In this document: positions 1 through 9,400 of the stretch, in pieces | Layout of the letters: each line of letters starts with the position of its first letter | Numbering within the stretch: position 1 is the stretch's first letter | From: Collinsella sp. UBA6357 | GTDB taxonomy: Bacteria; Actinomycetota; Coriobacteriia; Coriobacteriales; Coriobacteriaceae | Assembly: GCA_002437815.1 (NCBI GenBank) | Contig: DJRP01000025.1 | Coordinates: 108,312 to 145,557 of the forward strand | DNA: 37,246 nt | Direction: 5' to 3' | Translations under genes and position numbers: made by a program | The notes under the pieces: generated by a model | What the model saw: only the letters and a program-made list of their open reading frames with translations | The model's database searches: none | Told to the model about the DNA's origin: nothing

Positions 1-953
1 CCGCAGAACTGCTTGGTCATGTTGAGGAACGGCACCACGACGGCGATGGTGAGCGGCAGACCCGAGACGGAGAGGTTTTCCACGCCGGTTGCGAGCATGA
101 CGCCGCCGGCGAGCGCGACGAGCACGTAGAGCAGGTTGCCGAGGTTCATGAGCACGGGCATGAGGATGTTCGCGTACATGTTGGCCTTCTGGGAAACCTC
201 GAAGAGCTTGTCGTTGCGCTCGTCGAAATCGGCCTCGGCCGCGCGCTCATGGCAGAATGCCTTGACGACCTTCTGGCCGTTCATGACCTCCTCGATGTGA
301 CCCTCGACCACGCCGAGCTCCGTCTGCTGCGCGATAAAGAACCGCGCCGACTGGCTTCCGAGCACCTTGGTGAGCCAGGTCATCACGGCCACGCCGGCCA
401 CGATCACCAGGCACATCCACACGCTGTAGTAGAGCATGATACAGAACACCGAGACGATTACGATCACCGTCATGAGCAGGTTGGGCAGCGACTGGCTGAT
501 CATCTGGCGCAGGGTATCGATGTCGTTGGTGTAGTGCGACATGATGTCGCCGCGCTGGTTGGTGTCGAAGTAGCGGATCGGCAGGTCCTGCATGCGATTG
601 AACATCTTCTCGCGCAGCTTCTCGAGCGAGCCCTGGGTGATCGTCGCCATGGAGCGGTTCCAGAACAGCGACATCGCCACACCCACGGCGTCGATGATGC
701 CGAGCGTGACGGCCAGGCGCACGATGACGGGACGCGCGGAGGCCCAGTCTCCGGTCTGCCAGGACGTGCTGATCACCTGCAGGGCGTTCTGCAAAAAGAT
801 CGTGCCGATGGAGTTGATGATGGCGCAGATGACCACGCCGGCGAGGGTGGCGGGCAGAAGCACCGGGTAGAAGCCGAAGAGGGTCTTGATGAGGCGCGGC
901 AGCGTGCCCTTGTTGCGGGTCTTGGCGCGCTCGGCGGTCGTTGCCTTACTCAT
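1..953 (-). CDS. ABC exporter half-transporter, membrane domain (partial, C-terminus off the left edge)
   Basis: Second half of a heterodimeric ABC-type exporter in the inner membrane. The 317 visible codons start with MSKATTAERAKT and contain only the N-terminal six-helix exporter domain; the nucleotide-binding domain lies beyond the window. Visible features are a long hydrophobic first helix region, the NQRGDIMSHYTNDIDTLRQ segment typical of type-1 exporter coupling regions, and a GxIEEVMNGQKVVKAF stretch characteristic of this family. The ATG overlaps the end of the upstream half-transporter by 8 nt (ATGAGTAA), so the two halves are probably translated in coupled fashion and made in equal amounts. 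Because the partner has a degenerate ATP site, this subunit is expected to carry the catalytically competent site, but that cannot be checked here. The substrate is unknown; drugs or peptides are typical. Confidence 0.93.
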   Translation of the reverse strand, partial: MSKATTAERAKTRNKGTLPRLIKTLFGFYPVLLPATLAGVVICAIINSIGTIFLQNALQVISTSWQTGDWASARPVIVRLAVTLGIIDAVGVAMSLFWNRSMATITQGSLEKLREKMFNRMQDLPIRYFDTNQRGDIMSHYTNDIDTLRQMISQSLPNLLMTVIVIVSVFCIMLYYSVWMCLVIVAGVAVMTWLTKVLGSQSARFFIAQQTELGVVEGHIEEVMNGQKVVKAFCHERAAEADFDERNDKLFEVSQKANMYANILMPVLMNLGNLLYVLVALAGGVMLATGVENLSVSGLPLTIAVVVPFLNMTKQFC

Positions 954-2760
954 GCGCCTCGCCTCCTTCCTGGGTCTCGGTCTCGGTTGCGGGGGCCGCC
1001 TCATTGCTCGCGGTGGGGACGTCGGCCTCCTGGCTCATCTTGTTTTGCGAGGTAAAGGTCTCGCGATAGATCTCGGACGTCTCGAGCAGCTCGTCGTGCG
1101 TGCCGATCTGAGCGATGCGGCCGCTTTCCATGACGATGATGCGGTCGGCGTCCTGCACGCTCGAGATGCGCTGGGCGATGATGATCTTGGTGGTCTCGGG
1201 CAGATAGCTCGCCAGACCCTCGCGGATCTTGGCGTCGGTCTTGGTGTCGACGGCGCTCGTGGAGTCGTCGAGAATCAAAACCTTGGGGCGACGCAGCAGG
1301 GCGCGTGCGATGCACAGACGCTGCTTTTGGCCGCCGGAGACGTTTGAGCCACCCTGCTCGATCCAGGTGTCGTAGCCCTTCGGGAAGCCGTCGACAAACT
1401 CGTCGGCGCAGGCCAGGTGCGCGGCCTCGCGAACCTCCTCGTCGGTGGCGTTCGGGTCGCCCCAGCGCAGGTTCTCGGCGATCGTGCCGCTAAAGAGCAC
1501 GTTTTTCTGCAGTACCATGGCCACCTGATGACGGAGCGTGTCGAGGTCGTAGTCGCGCACGTCGACGCCGCCCACGCGCACCGTGCCCTCGGTGGTGTCG
1601 TAGAGACGCGCGACGAGGTTCACGAGCGAGGATTTGGCCGAGCCGGTACCGCCGATGATGCCGATGGTCTCGCCGCTCTTGATGTGCAGGTCGATGTCAT
1701 CGAGCGCCTGGCGTTTGGCGTGCTTGGAGTACTTGAAGCTCACATGGTCGAAGTCGATCGAGCCGTCGGCGACCTCGTGCACGGGTTCGGCCGGGTTGGC
1801 GATCGTGGGCTCGGCCGCGAGCACCTCGGTGATACGGTGCGCGGATTCGTCGGCCATCGTCACCATGACAAAGATCATCGAGAGCTGCATGAGGCTCATG
1901 AGGATCTGGAAGCCGTAGGTGAAGATCGAGGACATCTGGCCCACGTCGAACGCCGCGCCCTGCGTGGTGATGATGATCTTGGAGCCCAGGTAGATGATCG
2001 CGACGAAGGCGCCGTTGACGCAGATGTTCATCATGGGGTTGTTGAAGGCGAGGAGCTTCTCGGCGCGGGTAAAGTCGGCGCAGACGTCCTGCGCGGCCGC
2101 GGCGAACTTGCGCTTCTCGTAATCCTCGCGCACATAGCTCTTGACCACGCGCATGCCGGTGACGTTTTCCTCGACGGACTCGTTGAGCGCGTCGTACTTA
2201 TGGAACACGCGGGTGAAGATCGGGCGTACCTTGAAGATGATGTAGAACAGGCCAAAGCCCAAAAGTGGAATCATCACCAGATACACGAGCGCCACGCTGC
2301 CGCCCATCGCGAAGGCCATGATAAAGGCGAAGATGAGCACGAGCGGCGAGCGCACGGCGATGCGGATGATCATCATGAACGCCTGCTGGACGTTGGTGAT
2401 GTCGGTCGTAAGGCGCGTGACAAGCGAAGAGCTCGAGAACGTGTCGATGTTGGCAAAGCTGAACGTCTGGATCTTGTAGAACAGATCGTGACGCAGGTTT
2501 TTGGCAAAGCCGCAGCTTGCGTGGCTGCAGGTGACGCCGGCCGCCGCGCCAAAGGCGAGCGATACCAAGGCGAAGGCCACAAGGAGCCCCGCCGTGGGCA
2601 GCATCTGCTCCACGGTCGCGCCGTCCTTGATGGAGTCGATGAGGTTTGCCGTGACAAACGGGATCGACATCTCGCAGACGACCTCGCCGAGCACGAGCAG
2701 TGGCGTGGCGATCGTCACCTTCATATAGTCGCGGATGCTGCCGATAAGGGTTTTAATCAT
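946..2760 (-). CDS. ABC exporter half-transporter with degenerate nucleotide-binding site
   Basis: A 604-aa exporter subunit: six-helix membrane domain (about residues 1-320) followed by an ATPase domain. Walker A is GGTGSAKSS (370-378, K376; Ala375 replaces the usual Gly), the signature is VSGGQ, Walker B is VLILDDSTSAVD. Asp499 stands where the catalytic Glu should be, and Gln530 (IIAQRISSV) replaces the switch-loop His. These two changes together are typical of the non-catalytic half of heterodimeric exporters such as BmrC, EfrC and TM287 (family knowledge). It pairs with the next gene (8-nt overlap) and overlaps the marR gene upstream by 8 nt (ATGATTAA). The C-terminal 30 or so residues are an acidic, Ala/Thr-rich tail. 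Probable multidrug or peptide efflux; substrate not deducible. Confidence 0.95.
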   Translation of the reverse strand: MIKTLIGSIRDYMKVTIATPLLVLGEVVCEMSIPFVTANLIDSIKDGATVEQMLPTAGLLVAFALVSLAFGAAAGVTCSHASCGFAKNLRHDLFYKIQTFSFANIDTFSSSSLVTRLTTDITNVQQAFMMIIRIAVRSPLVLIFAFIMAFAMGGSVALVYLVMIPLLGFGLFYIIFKVRPIFTRVFHKYDALNESVEENVTGMRVVKSYVREDYEKRKFAAAAQDVCADFTRAEKLLAFNNPMMNICVNGAFVAIIYLGSKIIITTQGAAFDVGQMSSIFTYGFQILMSLMQLSMIFVMVTMADESAHRITEVLAAEPTIANPAEPVHEVADGSIDFDHVSFKYSKHAKRQALDDIDLHIKSGETIGIIGGTGSAKSSLVNLVARLYDTTEGTVRVGGVDVRDYDLDTLRHQVAMVLQKNVLFSGTIAENLRWGDPNATDEEVREAAHLACADEFVDGFPKGYDTWIEQGGSNVSGGQKQRLCIARALLRRPKVLILDDSTSAVDTKTDAKIREGLASYLPETTKIIIAQRISSVQDADRIIVMESGRIAQIGTHDELLETSEIYRETFTSQNKMSQEADVPTASNEAAPATETETQEGGEAHE

Positions 2761-3265
2761 CCAGTTCCTCCCATGTTGCGTGTATCTTGTCGAGCATCTT
2801 GGCCAGGCTCTCGCATTCCTCGTCCGTGAGGGCGGAAAACGCCCGGCTCCTAAATCGGATGCGCGCCTCCTGGTCGATCCGGGCCTTCTCCCAGCCTTGG
2901 CTGGTCAGACGGATGGTGAGCTGCCGTCGATCCTTGGGGTTGCGGCTGCGCTCGATGAGCCCGCCGGTCTCCATCTTGGAGAGGACCTCGGAGAGCGATC
3001 CAGGCTTGAGATCGAAGTGCATGCCGAGTTCCTGCTGCGACATCTCGCCGCCCGACTGCTTGGCGAGCAGGCAGATGATGGGCGCCTTGCCGCTCACGCC
3101 GCCGCCGTGGAAATGCATGTAATGCCCGCAGTACCCCAGGTTGTTGAGGATGCGCTTGGCGAGGCGATCCTGTTCGTCGCGCGCCTCGGGCAGGTCTTCG
3201 GGATTCGAGCCCGGCGTGGGCGGGTAGATGCCGGGAGCAATGTTGTCCGTGTCGATATGTGTCAC
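2753..3265 (-). CDS. MarR-family transcriptional regulator
   Basis: A 170-aa winged-helix regulator heading the exporter operon. The core APIICLLAKQSGGEMSQQEL, then LKPGSLSEVLSKMETGGLIE (recognition helix region), the RNPKDRRQLTIRLT wing and a C-terminal dimerisation helix match the MarR family. A 35-residue N-terminal arm precedes the first helix. The start is taken as GTG at 3265: an in-frame TAG lies 7-9 nt upstream and no Met codon occurs until well inside the domain. The purine-rich GAAGGGA directly abuts this GTG, which is unusually close, so the exact start is uncertain. It probably represses its own operon through palindromes overlapping the promoter at 3310-3337. Ligand unknown. Confidence 0.93.
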   Translation of the reverse strand: MTHIDTDNIAPGIYPPTPGSNPEDLPEARDEQDRLAKRILNNLGYCGHYMHFHGGGVSGKAPIICLLAKQSGGEMSQQELGMHFDLKPGSLSEVLSKMETGGLIERSRNPKDRRQLTIRLTSQGWEKARIDQEARIRFRSRAFSALTDEECESLAKMLDKIHATWEELDD

Positions 3266-3296
3266 TCCCTTCTATGTTCCGTTCACATGGCTTGTT

Positions 3297-3359
3297 TTGT
3301 ACCTAAGCAATCTTAGGGGCTCGTATTCGAATGTCAAGGTACCAAATGATTAGGTACAA
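3297..3359. promoter_or_regulatory. Palindromes bracketing the marR promoter (candidate MarR operators)
   Basis: Site 1 is a perfect dyad CCTAAG-N4-CTTAGG at 3302-3317, lying over the -10. Longer arms TTGTACCTAA (3297-3306) and TTAGGTACAA (3350-3359) are exact inverted copies that bracket the whole promoter. Between them GGTACC (3338-3343) faces GGTAC at 3353-3357, giving a second GTACC-N9-GGTAC dyad just upstream of the -35. Dyads of this size over a promoter are typical of MarR autoregulation; binding is inferred. Confidence 0.55.
3310..3337 (-). promoter_or_regulatory. Sigma-70-type promoter of the marR-ABC exporter operon
   Basis: Reading the minus strand, TTGACA (complement of 3332-3337) is followed after 16 nt by TAAGAT (complement of 3310-3315). 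The -35 is perfect and the -10 matches four of six positions. A start site near 3303 would give a leader of roughly 40 nt before the marR GTG at 3265. Confidence 0.7.
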
Positions 3360-3484
3360 GAATGATTAGCCAAGGAGAACTTCGGCGGGCTTTTTGCACG
3401 GTTTGTGGTGCAGTTTTGATACGTCTCCGTTCTACTATGAACACTGGACTTTTATTACCGATCAGCCCCAGGAGGGTTTTCGAT

Positions 3485-6400
3485 ATGAAACCGCGCTTCA
3501 TCGCCTTCGTCTCCGCTGTCGTGGGTATCGCCGCGGCGCTTGCCACGCCCGCCCCCGCACAGGCCCGGGACATCTCGACGGTCGGGGCGCTGCTCGATAC
3601 CAAGAGCGGCGACGTGAGGCTCACGGCCGATATCAAGATCGATACCGCCTGGCACATCGATGGCAACATGACGCTCGACCTTAACGGGCACAGCATCGAC
3701 CGCGGCCTTTCCGATGACGAGTCGCGCCGCAAGGGTTCGGTGCTTTACCTGGAAGAGGGCTCGAGGCTCACCCTCAAGGATTCCGGCCCCACCGAGGACG
3801 TGCTCGATAGCACCGGAAAGGTCGTGGGACATGCCTACACGGGCGCCATCACGGGCGGTTGGGGCTGGTATGACGCCGGCGGTATCGAATGCGAGAAGAA
3901 CTGCTCGATCTATATGTACGGCGGCAATATCACCGGCAACCATACAAGCGAGAACGGTGGAGGCATCGCGCTCGCCAAGGGCTGCAAGTTCTATATGTAT
4001 GACGGCCAGATCAACCAAAACGTTGCTGCCAAGGTGGCTGACTGGCGCAGCTGCGGCTATGGCGGCGGCATCTATGCCGTGGATGCCGAGGTGCGCATCG
4101 AGGGCGGATCCATCGAGAACAACAAGACCGACAGCGATCACCGGGGTGGCGGTATCTACGCCAAGGATTCGAGCATCGAGATCTCGGGCGGCCTCATCCA
4201 GGGCAACCGCGCGCAAAGCGGGGCCGGGGTCTTCTACCATGCCGACAAGAGCAAGACGTTCAAGATGAGCGGCGGCTCGATCGAGAAGAACGTGGCCGAG
4301 CAGGACGGCGGTGGTATCGACATCGACGGCGCGGCGAAGATCACGGGCGGCCGCATCGCCGGCAACCGGGCGAAGATCGGGGCCGGGGCCTACGTGGAGT
4401 ACACCTCCCTCAAGAACAGTCCGACCGTCGAGCTCGGCAAGGTGACGATCTGCGATAACACGGCGAGCGGCCAGGGCGGCGGACTCTATTCCGGCGCCGT
4501 GAACGTCGTGATGGATGGCTCGACGGTTTCCAACAACACCGCGAGCCAGGGCGGCGGCATCTACGCGAGCGGTCTGAGCGCGTTCTTCCCGGCTCGTTTC
4601 ACGCTCGAGGACGGCACCATCACGCAGAACAGCGCCACGAGTGGCGCCTCGGCCCTGTGGGTCTCCAACAGCTTCGACACCGTCACGGTCCGCGGCGGGC
4701 ACATTGTCGACAACAATCCCAAGCGCTCGGGCGCGACGTCGGCCACATGCCCGGCGGTGAGCGGTTCCTCGGCGGATGCCAACACGGGGAGCATCGATAT
4801 CGATGCCCGGCGCGATCTCGAGATCTGCGAGAACCGAGGTGGCAACCTCGGGGCGATCCAGTCGGGCGTCTGGGTCAAACGCCTGCTTCCGAGTACGCGC
4901 ATCGGCGTCACGGGGGCCATTTCGTTTTTGAGCAAGACGCTTACCTTCGGAACCGTGAGCAAGGATTTTGCGAGCGAGGCCGACCGACTGCTCGGGTGCT
5001 TCTTCCCCGACGATTCATCGATGGTCGTGTCGAAGAGCGGTGACAGCTATTGTCTCGAGATGGCGAGCACGGCCCCCCTTGACGGTGGCACGGTGCGCGT
5101 GACGGCGGCGACGGTCGAATCGTACCCCTCACAAGACCAGGAGCAGGCGGTCTTCAAGAAGTCGTTCGTCACGGGCGGCAAGGAAGATGCGTCCCGAAGC
5201 TGGTCGTTCATTCCCGACACCTATATCGATCGCGGCGACGTGCGCGTGACGGTCGATTACACGCTCGAGACTGCAACGGAAAAAGGCGGCAAGGTCGTCC
5301 AAAAGACCGAGAAGAAGACCTCCGTGTTCGAGCATCAGAACCTGAGCACCATGCGCGCGTTCACGGTGACGGCGAAGTCCCTCGATGGAAAGACGACGAG
5401 GACCTCGTCCTGCCGGATCAAGATCGATGATTTCGACACGCCATATGCCACGACGAAGGTCGAGAGCATCGCTACCGACGGCACCGTGAAGACCCAGAGC
5501 TCCAAGCGCGGGCTGGGTTCGTATCTGTCGGTCGAGACGGCGGCGACCTATGGCGATGCGGTCTTCACCGACTGGACCGTCTCGACGGACGGCGGCAAGA
5601 CCTGGAAAACGGTCTCGGATACCGAGACCGTAGGCGAGGCGGACGGCATGGTCACCGTGCGCCTGGCGCTGCCGCAGCCGGGCGCCGCGGTGCCCGAGAG
5701 CATCTGCCTGCGGCCCCTCTACGTGCTCAAGGGCGTCACGCTCCATATCACGGCGCCCCAGACGGGGGAGAAGCTGTCGACGGAAGCCCCTTGGGCATCG
5801 AATGCGACCGGGGCGACCAAGGGCACGGCGACGGTCGCGTGGTTCCGTATCGACGGTGGTGCGACGGTGGCGGGCGATTCCACGGCGACGTTCGGGGCGA
5901 CCTACCGCGCCAGCGTGAACATCGACGCCGGCGACTACGTGATCGTGGGCAATAAGAGTAAATGCATGGTGATGACCCAGGGCGGCAGGACGGTCCGTTT
6001 CAAGAACACCGCGCTGCATGAGGCGCGGATCGATTTCGATTTCAAGACGCCGAACGCCATGGCGACCGACGTCGAGTGGCCTCAGCCGGAGCTGTCGTTT
6101 GAACACGGCACGACGGTCGAGGCGATGGTCTCCGCGCTGCCGGCGCTCGTCAACGTGAATCTCGTTGGCGGCGGGACGGCGTCGGTGCCGGTTGCCTGGA
6201 AGCTCGAGGGAGCCTACGACCCGTCGTGCAAAGACGCGCAGACGGTCGCGTTCTCCGGGTCGATCGACCTCGCGGCCGCTCACATCGATGCGCCTGCGAG
6301 CATCCAGACGACCTCCTCGCTCACGGCCGAGGTCAAGAGCGGCTGGAAGTTTACGGCTCCCGTGTTGTCGAAGGAGCCGGGCGAGCATGTGGTGGGACCG

Positions 6401-9400
6401 GACGAGGATGACCGCACGCTCACCATCTCGAACCCAAACGACACCCCGGTGATGCTCCACCTGGTCCGCGATGGGCAGGAGACGACCAAGGTTCTCGGCG
6501 CCCGGGGCTCCAAGGACGATGCCGCGTCGGTTGTCTTCGAGTTTCCCAAGCGCATGACCGACCGTTTTGTCTACGACGTGCGCGCGTGGTTCAGCCCGGT
6601 TGCGGGCCCGGCGAGCGACGTGAGCCCCACGGTGGGCGGCACGTATGTCGTGAGCCGCAAGCGGACATCGGTTCAGATCACGACCCGTGCGCGTTTTTAC
6701 GACGGAGGCCAGAAGAGGCGCGTGGCGCGAAGCGTGACGGTCTACGGCGGTATCGACAACGTGATCTCGGCCAAGCAGCTCTATGGGGCCGAGAACCCGA
6801 GCCGCCTGCCCGACGATTTCGATGCCTACACCTTTAACGGCTGGACGCCGGCCGATTCCAGTGCTGCCACGTGGTCGCTGCTCGACCACAGCGGCTTTGA
6901 TGAAGAGACGTTCGCCCTGAACTTCGCGGAGGACGCCGTGCTTCCGTCCAACCTGTATATCGATGCCAACTATCTGGCGCCCATCGATCGCATCCGGATC
7001 CAGGGACTCGATGCGCCTGTTGCCGGCGAGAAGCTCACACAATCGGTGACGTGGTTCGGCTATAACGGCGATTCCTACAAGATCGGGACGCAGTGGGCGG
7101 CTGTGAGTTGGACAGGCGACAGGGAGGCTGCGGGCTATGGCGAGTCGCTTACGGCGACCATGACGATCGAGAGCAAATCGCGCGCCGCGTCCGCTAGGTT
7201 CCAGCAAGGCGTCTCGGCCGAGCTGATGAGCGAAACCGAGGGCGCGCATGTCGAGTGCTCGCGTATCTCGGACACCCAGGTCAAAGTCTATGTGACGTAC
7301 CCCGCCACGGCCAAGGCGGCACTCAAGGACATCGAGGCGCCGGAGCAGGTCACGGTCGTGCAGGGCACGCCGTTCGCCGAAGCTGGCCTTCCCGACACCG
7401 TCAAGATCGAAGCCGAGGACGGCACGCATGACGCCGCGGTGACATGGGATGCGTCGACGTATGCAGCGGACGAACCCGGCGACCGCGAGGTCACCGGGCT
7501 CGTCCAGCTGCCCGACTCGGTCGACGCCGCCGGGCATGACCTTGCGGTGCGGGTGAAGCTCCACGTTAAGGAGGCGCCCAAGCGCAGCTACAAGCTGACG
7601 GTCGAGGGCGGTATGGGCTCCGGCTCCTATCACGCAGGCGAGACGGTCCACGTCGCCGCCGGCTCTGTGGAGGGCAAGGTGTTCGAGGCGTGGAAATCCG
7701 AGGGTGTCGAGCTTACGGACGACCAGCGCTCGAGCGCCTCGCTCGACATCGTGATGCCGGCGAGCGACGCGACGCTCACCGCGACCTACAAGGACGTGAA
7801 GCCGACGGCTGAGCGCGTCGCCCTGACGATCGGGCAGCCGGTCGGCGGAAAAGCGCTGGCCACGGGCGGCACGGCGACGGTCCTGGGCAAGGGCCTCGCC
7901 CGGGATGTCGAGGTCGGCGTTTCCTGGAAGACCGACGGGCAGGTCGTCTCCGGCACGGCCGGCTTCTCACGCGCCTATACGGTGACGGCGGTGCTCAGAC
8001 CCGGCGACGCGGGTGCTTCGGCGTTCGCGGCAGACGCGAAGGCGACCGTCAACGGAGAGACTGCATCGATCGAGCGTAATCAGGGCGACGGGTCCGTCAC
8101 CGTGACCTATGCCTTCGAGCCGACGGCCGCGCCAAAGCTCACGGCAGCCCCGCAGAGCCCTGCGCCCTGCACCGTCTACGTGGGCACGACGTTCAAGGCG
8201 CTCGGGCTGCCCGAGCGCATCACCGTGCAGACGGAGGACGGTCCCAGAGTCGTCGACGTTTCCTGGAAAAAAGACGGCTATGAGCCCGATGCGCCCGGGA
8301 CATACGAGGTCACGGGCGCGATCGCGCTCGATGCGGCTGGGATCGATGCTGGCGACTACAGCTCCGAGCTCGCGTGCCACGTGACGGTGCAGAGCAGAAA
8401 AATCGCGGCCGCCCCTCGGGTGACGGGCGAGAATCTCCCTGGGGCCTATAGCGGCGAGGCGGGCACGACGCTTTCCGTCGAGCTCGCGACCGAAACGGCC
8501 GGCGCCACCGTGCGCTATCAGGTCGTCGAGACCGGTGCCGCAGCCAAGGCGGACGGCTGGCTCGATTACAAGGGGGCCGTCGGCCTCGCATACGGCGATG
8601 CGGGGAGCAACGTCTCCTACGATGTGCTCGCCTACACGGCCTCGCCCGATGCGGCGACGACCGACGACAGCTCCGTCGCGCGCTTCGCCTATACGCTCAG
8701 CGTGCCCAAACCGCGGGTCACGATCGACGTGCGCGGCACCAACGAGCTCAATTCCGAATACCTTTACAGCGTCGAGGCGGCGCAGGGCGAGCGTGTGACG
8801 CTCGTGGCCGAGCCGTTGGTGTTCTCGACGTTCGACCACTGGGAGTGCGACGTTCCCGGCGTGATTTCCGACGATAAGCGAGCGGCGACGTCGATCGATG
8901 TCGATACGTCGCTCATCGGGTCCGACGGCATCGAGGTCCGGGCGATTTACCGAGCGGTCCTCGACGACATCTCCCTTACGCTCGATGCGCCGGCGGCGGG
9001 CGAGCCGCTCGCGACGACCGTCGCCGCCTCGCTCGGGGCGGGCGGCACGGACGACCCCATCTCCCGCGAGGCGAGCGTCTCCTGGAGTCCCACTGATTCC
9101 GATGCCCAGGCCGGCACCGCCTATACGGCGACGGTCCGCATCGCCGGAGCGGGCGTCTACGCGCTTGAGGAAACGCCCGATTTCTCACTTCGCGACCGTG
9201 CAGGCGTCGCTCTTACGCCGGCTTCGTGGGGTGTCGCGGTCGACGGCGCGGATCTCGTGGTGACGGTAGGCTTCGAGAAGCTTCCCGAGCCCGAGCCGAC
9301 CTATGCTCTCACCGTCGAGGGCGGCACGGGATCGGGCTCCTATCACGCAGGCGAGACGGTCCACGTCGCCGCCGGCTCTGTGGAGGGCAAGGTGTTCGAG

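Noticed and set aside
3394..3422. TTGCAC-N17-TGATAC as promoter of the surface-protein genes
   Set aside because: Position is right but the -10 is poor, and other weak combinations exist nearby; not distinct enough to call.
3362..3484. Upstream start adding 41 residues to the giant surface protein
   Set aside because: The Met at 3485 has a perfect ribosome site and directly begins a signal peptide; the extension would bury it.
5129..7651. 840-codon open frame on the minus strand opposite the giant surface gene
   Set aside because: It lies wholly opposite a gene with signal peptide, domains and sorting signal. Its product is a His/Arg/Gly-rich string without domains, as expected from GC-rich antisense frames.
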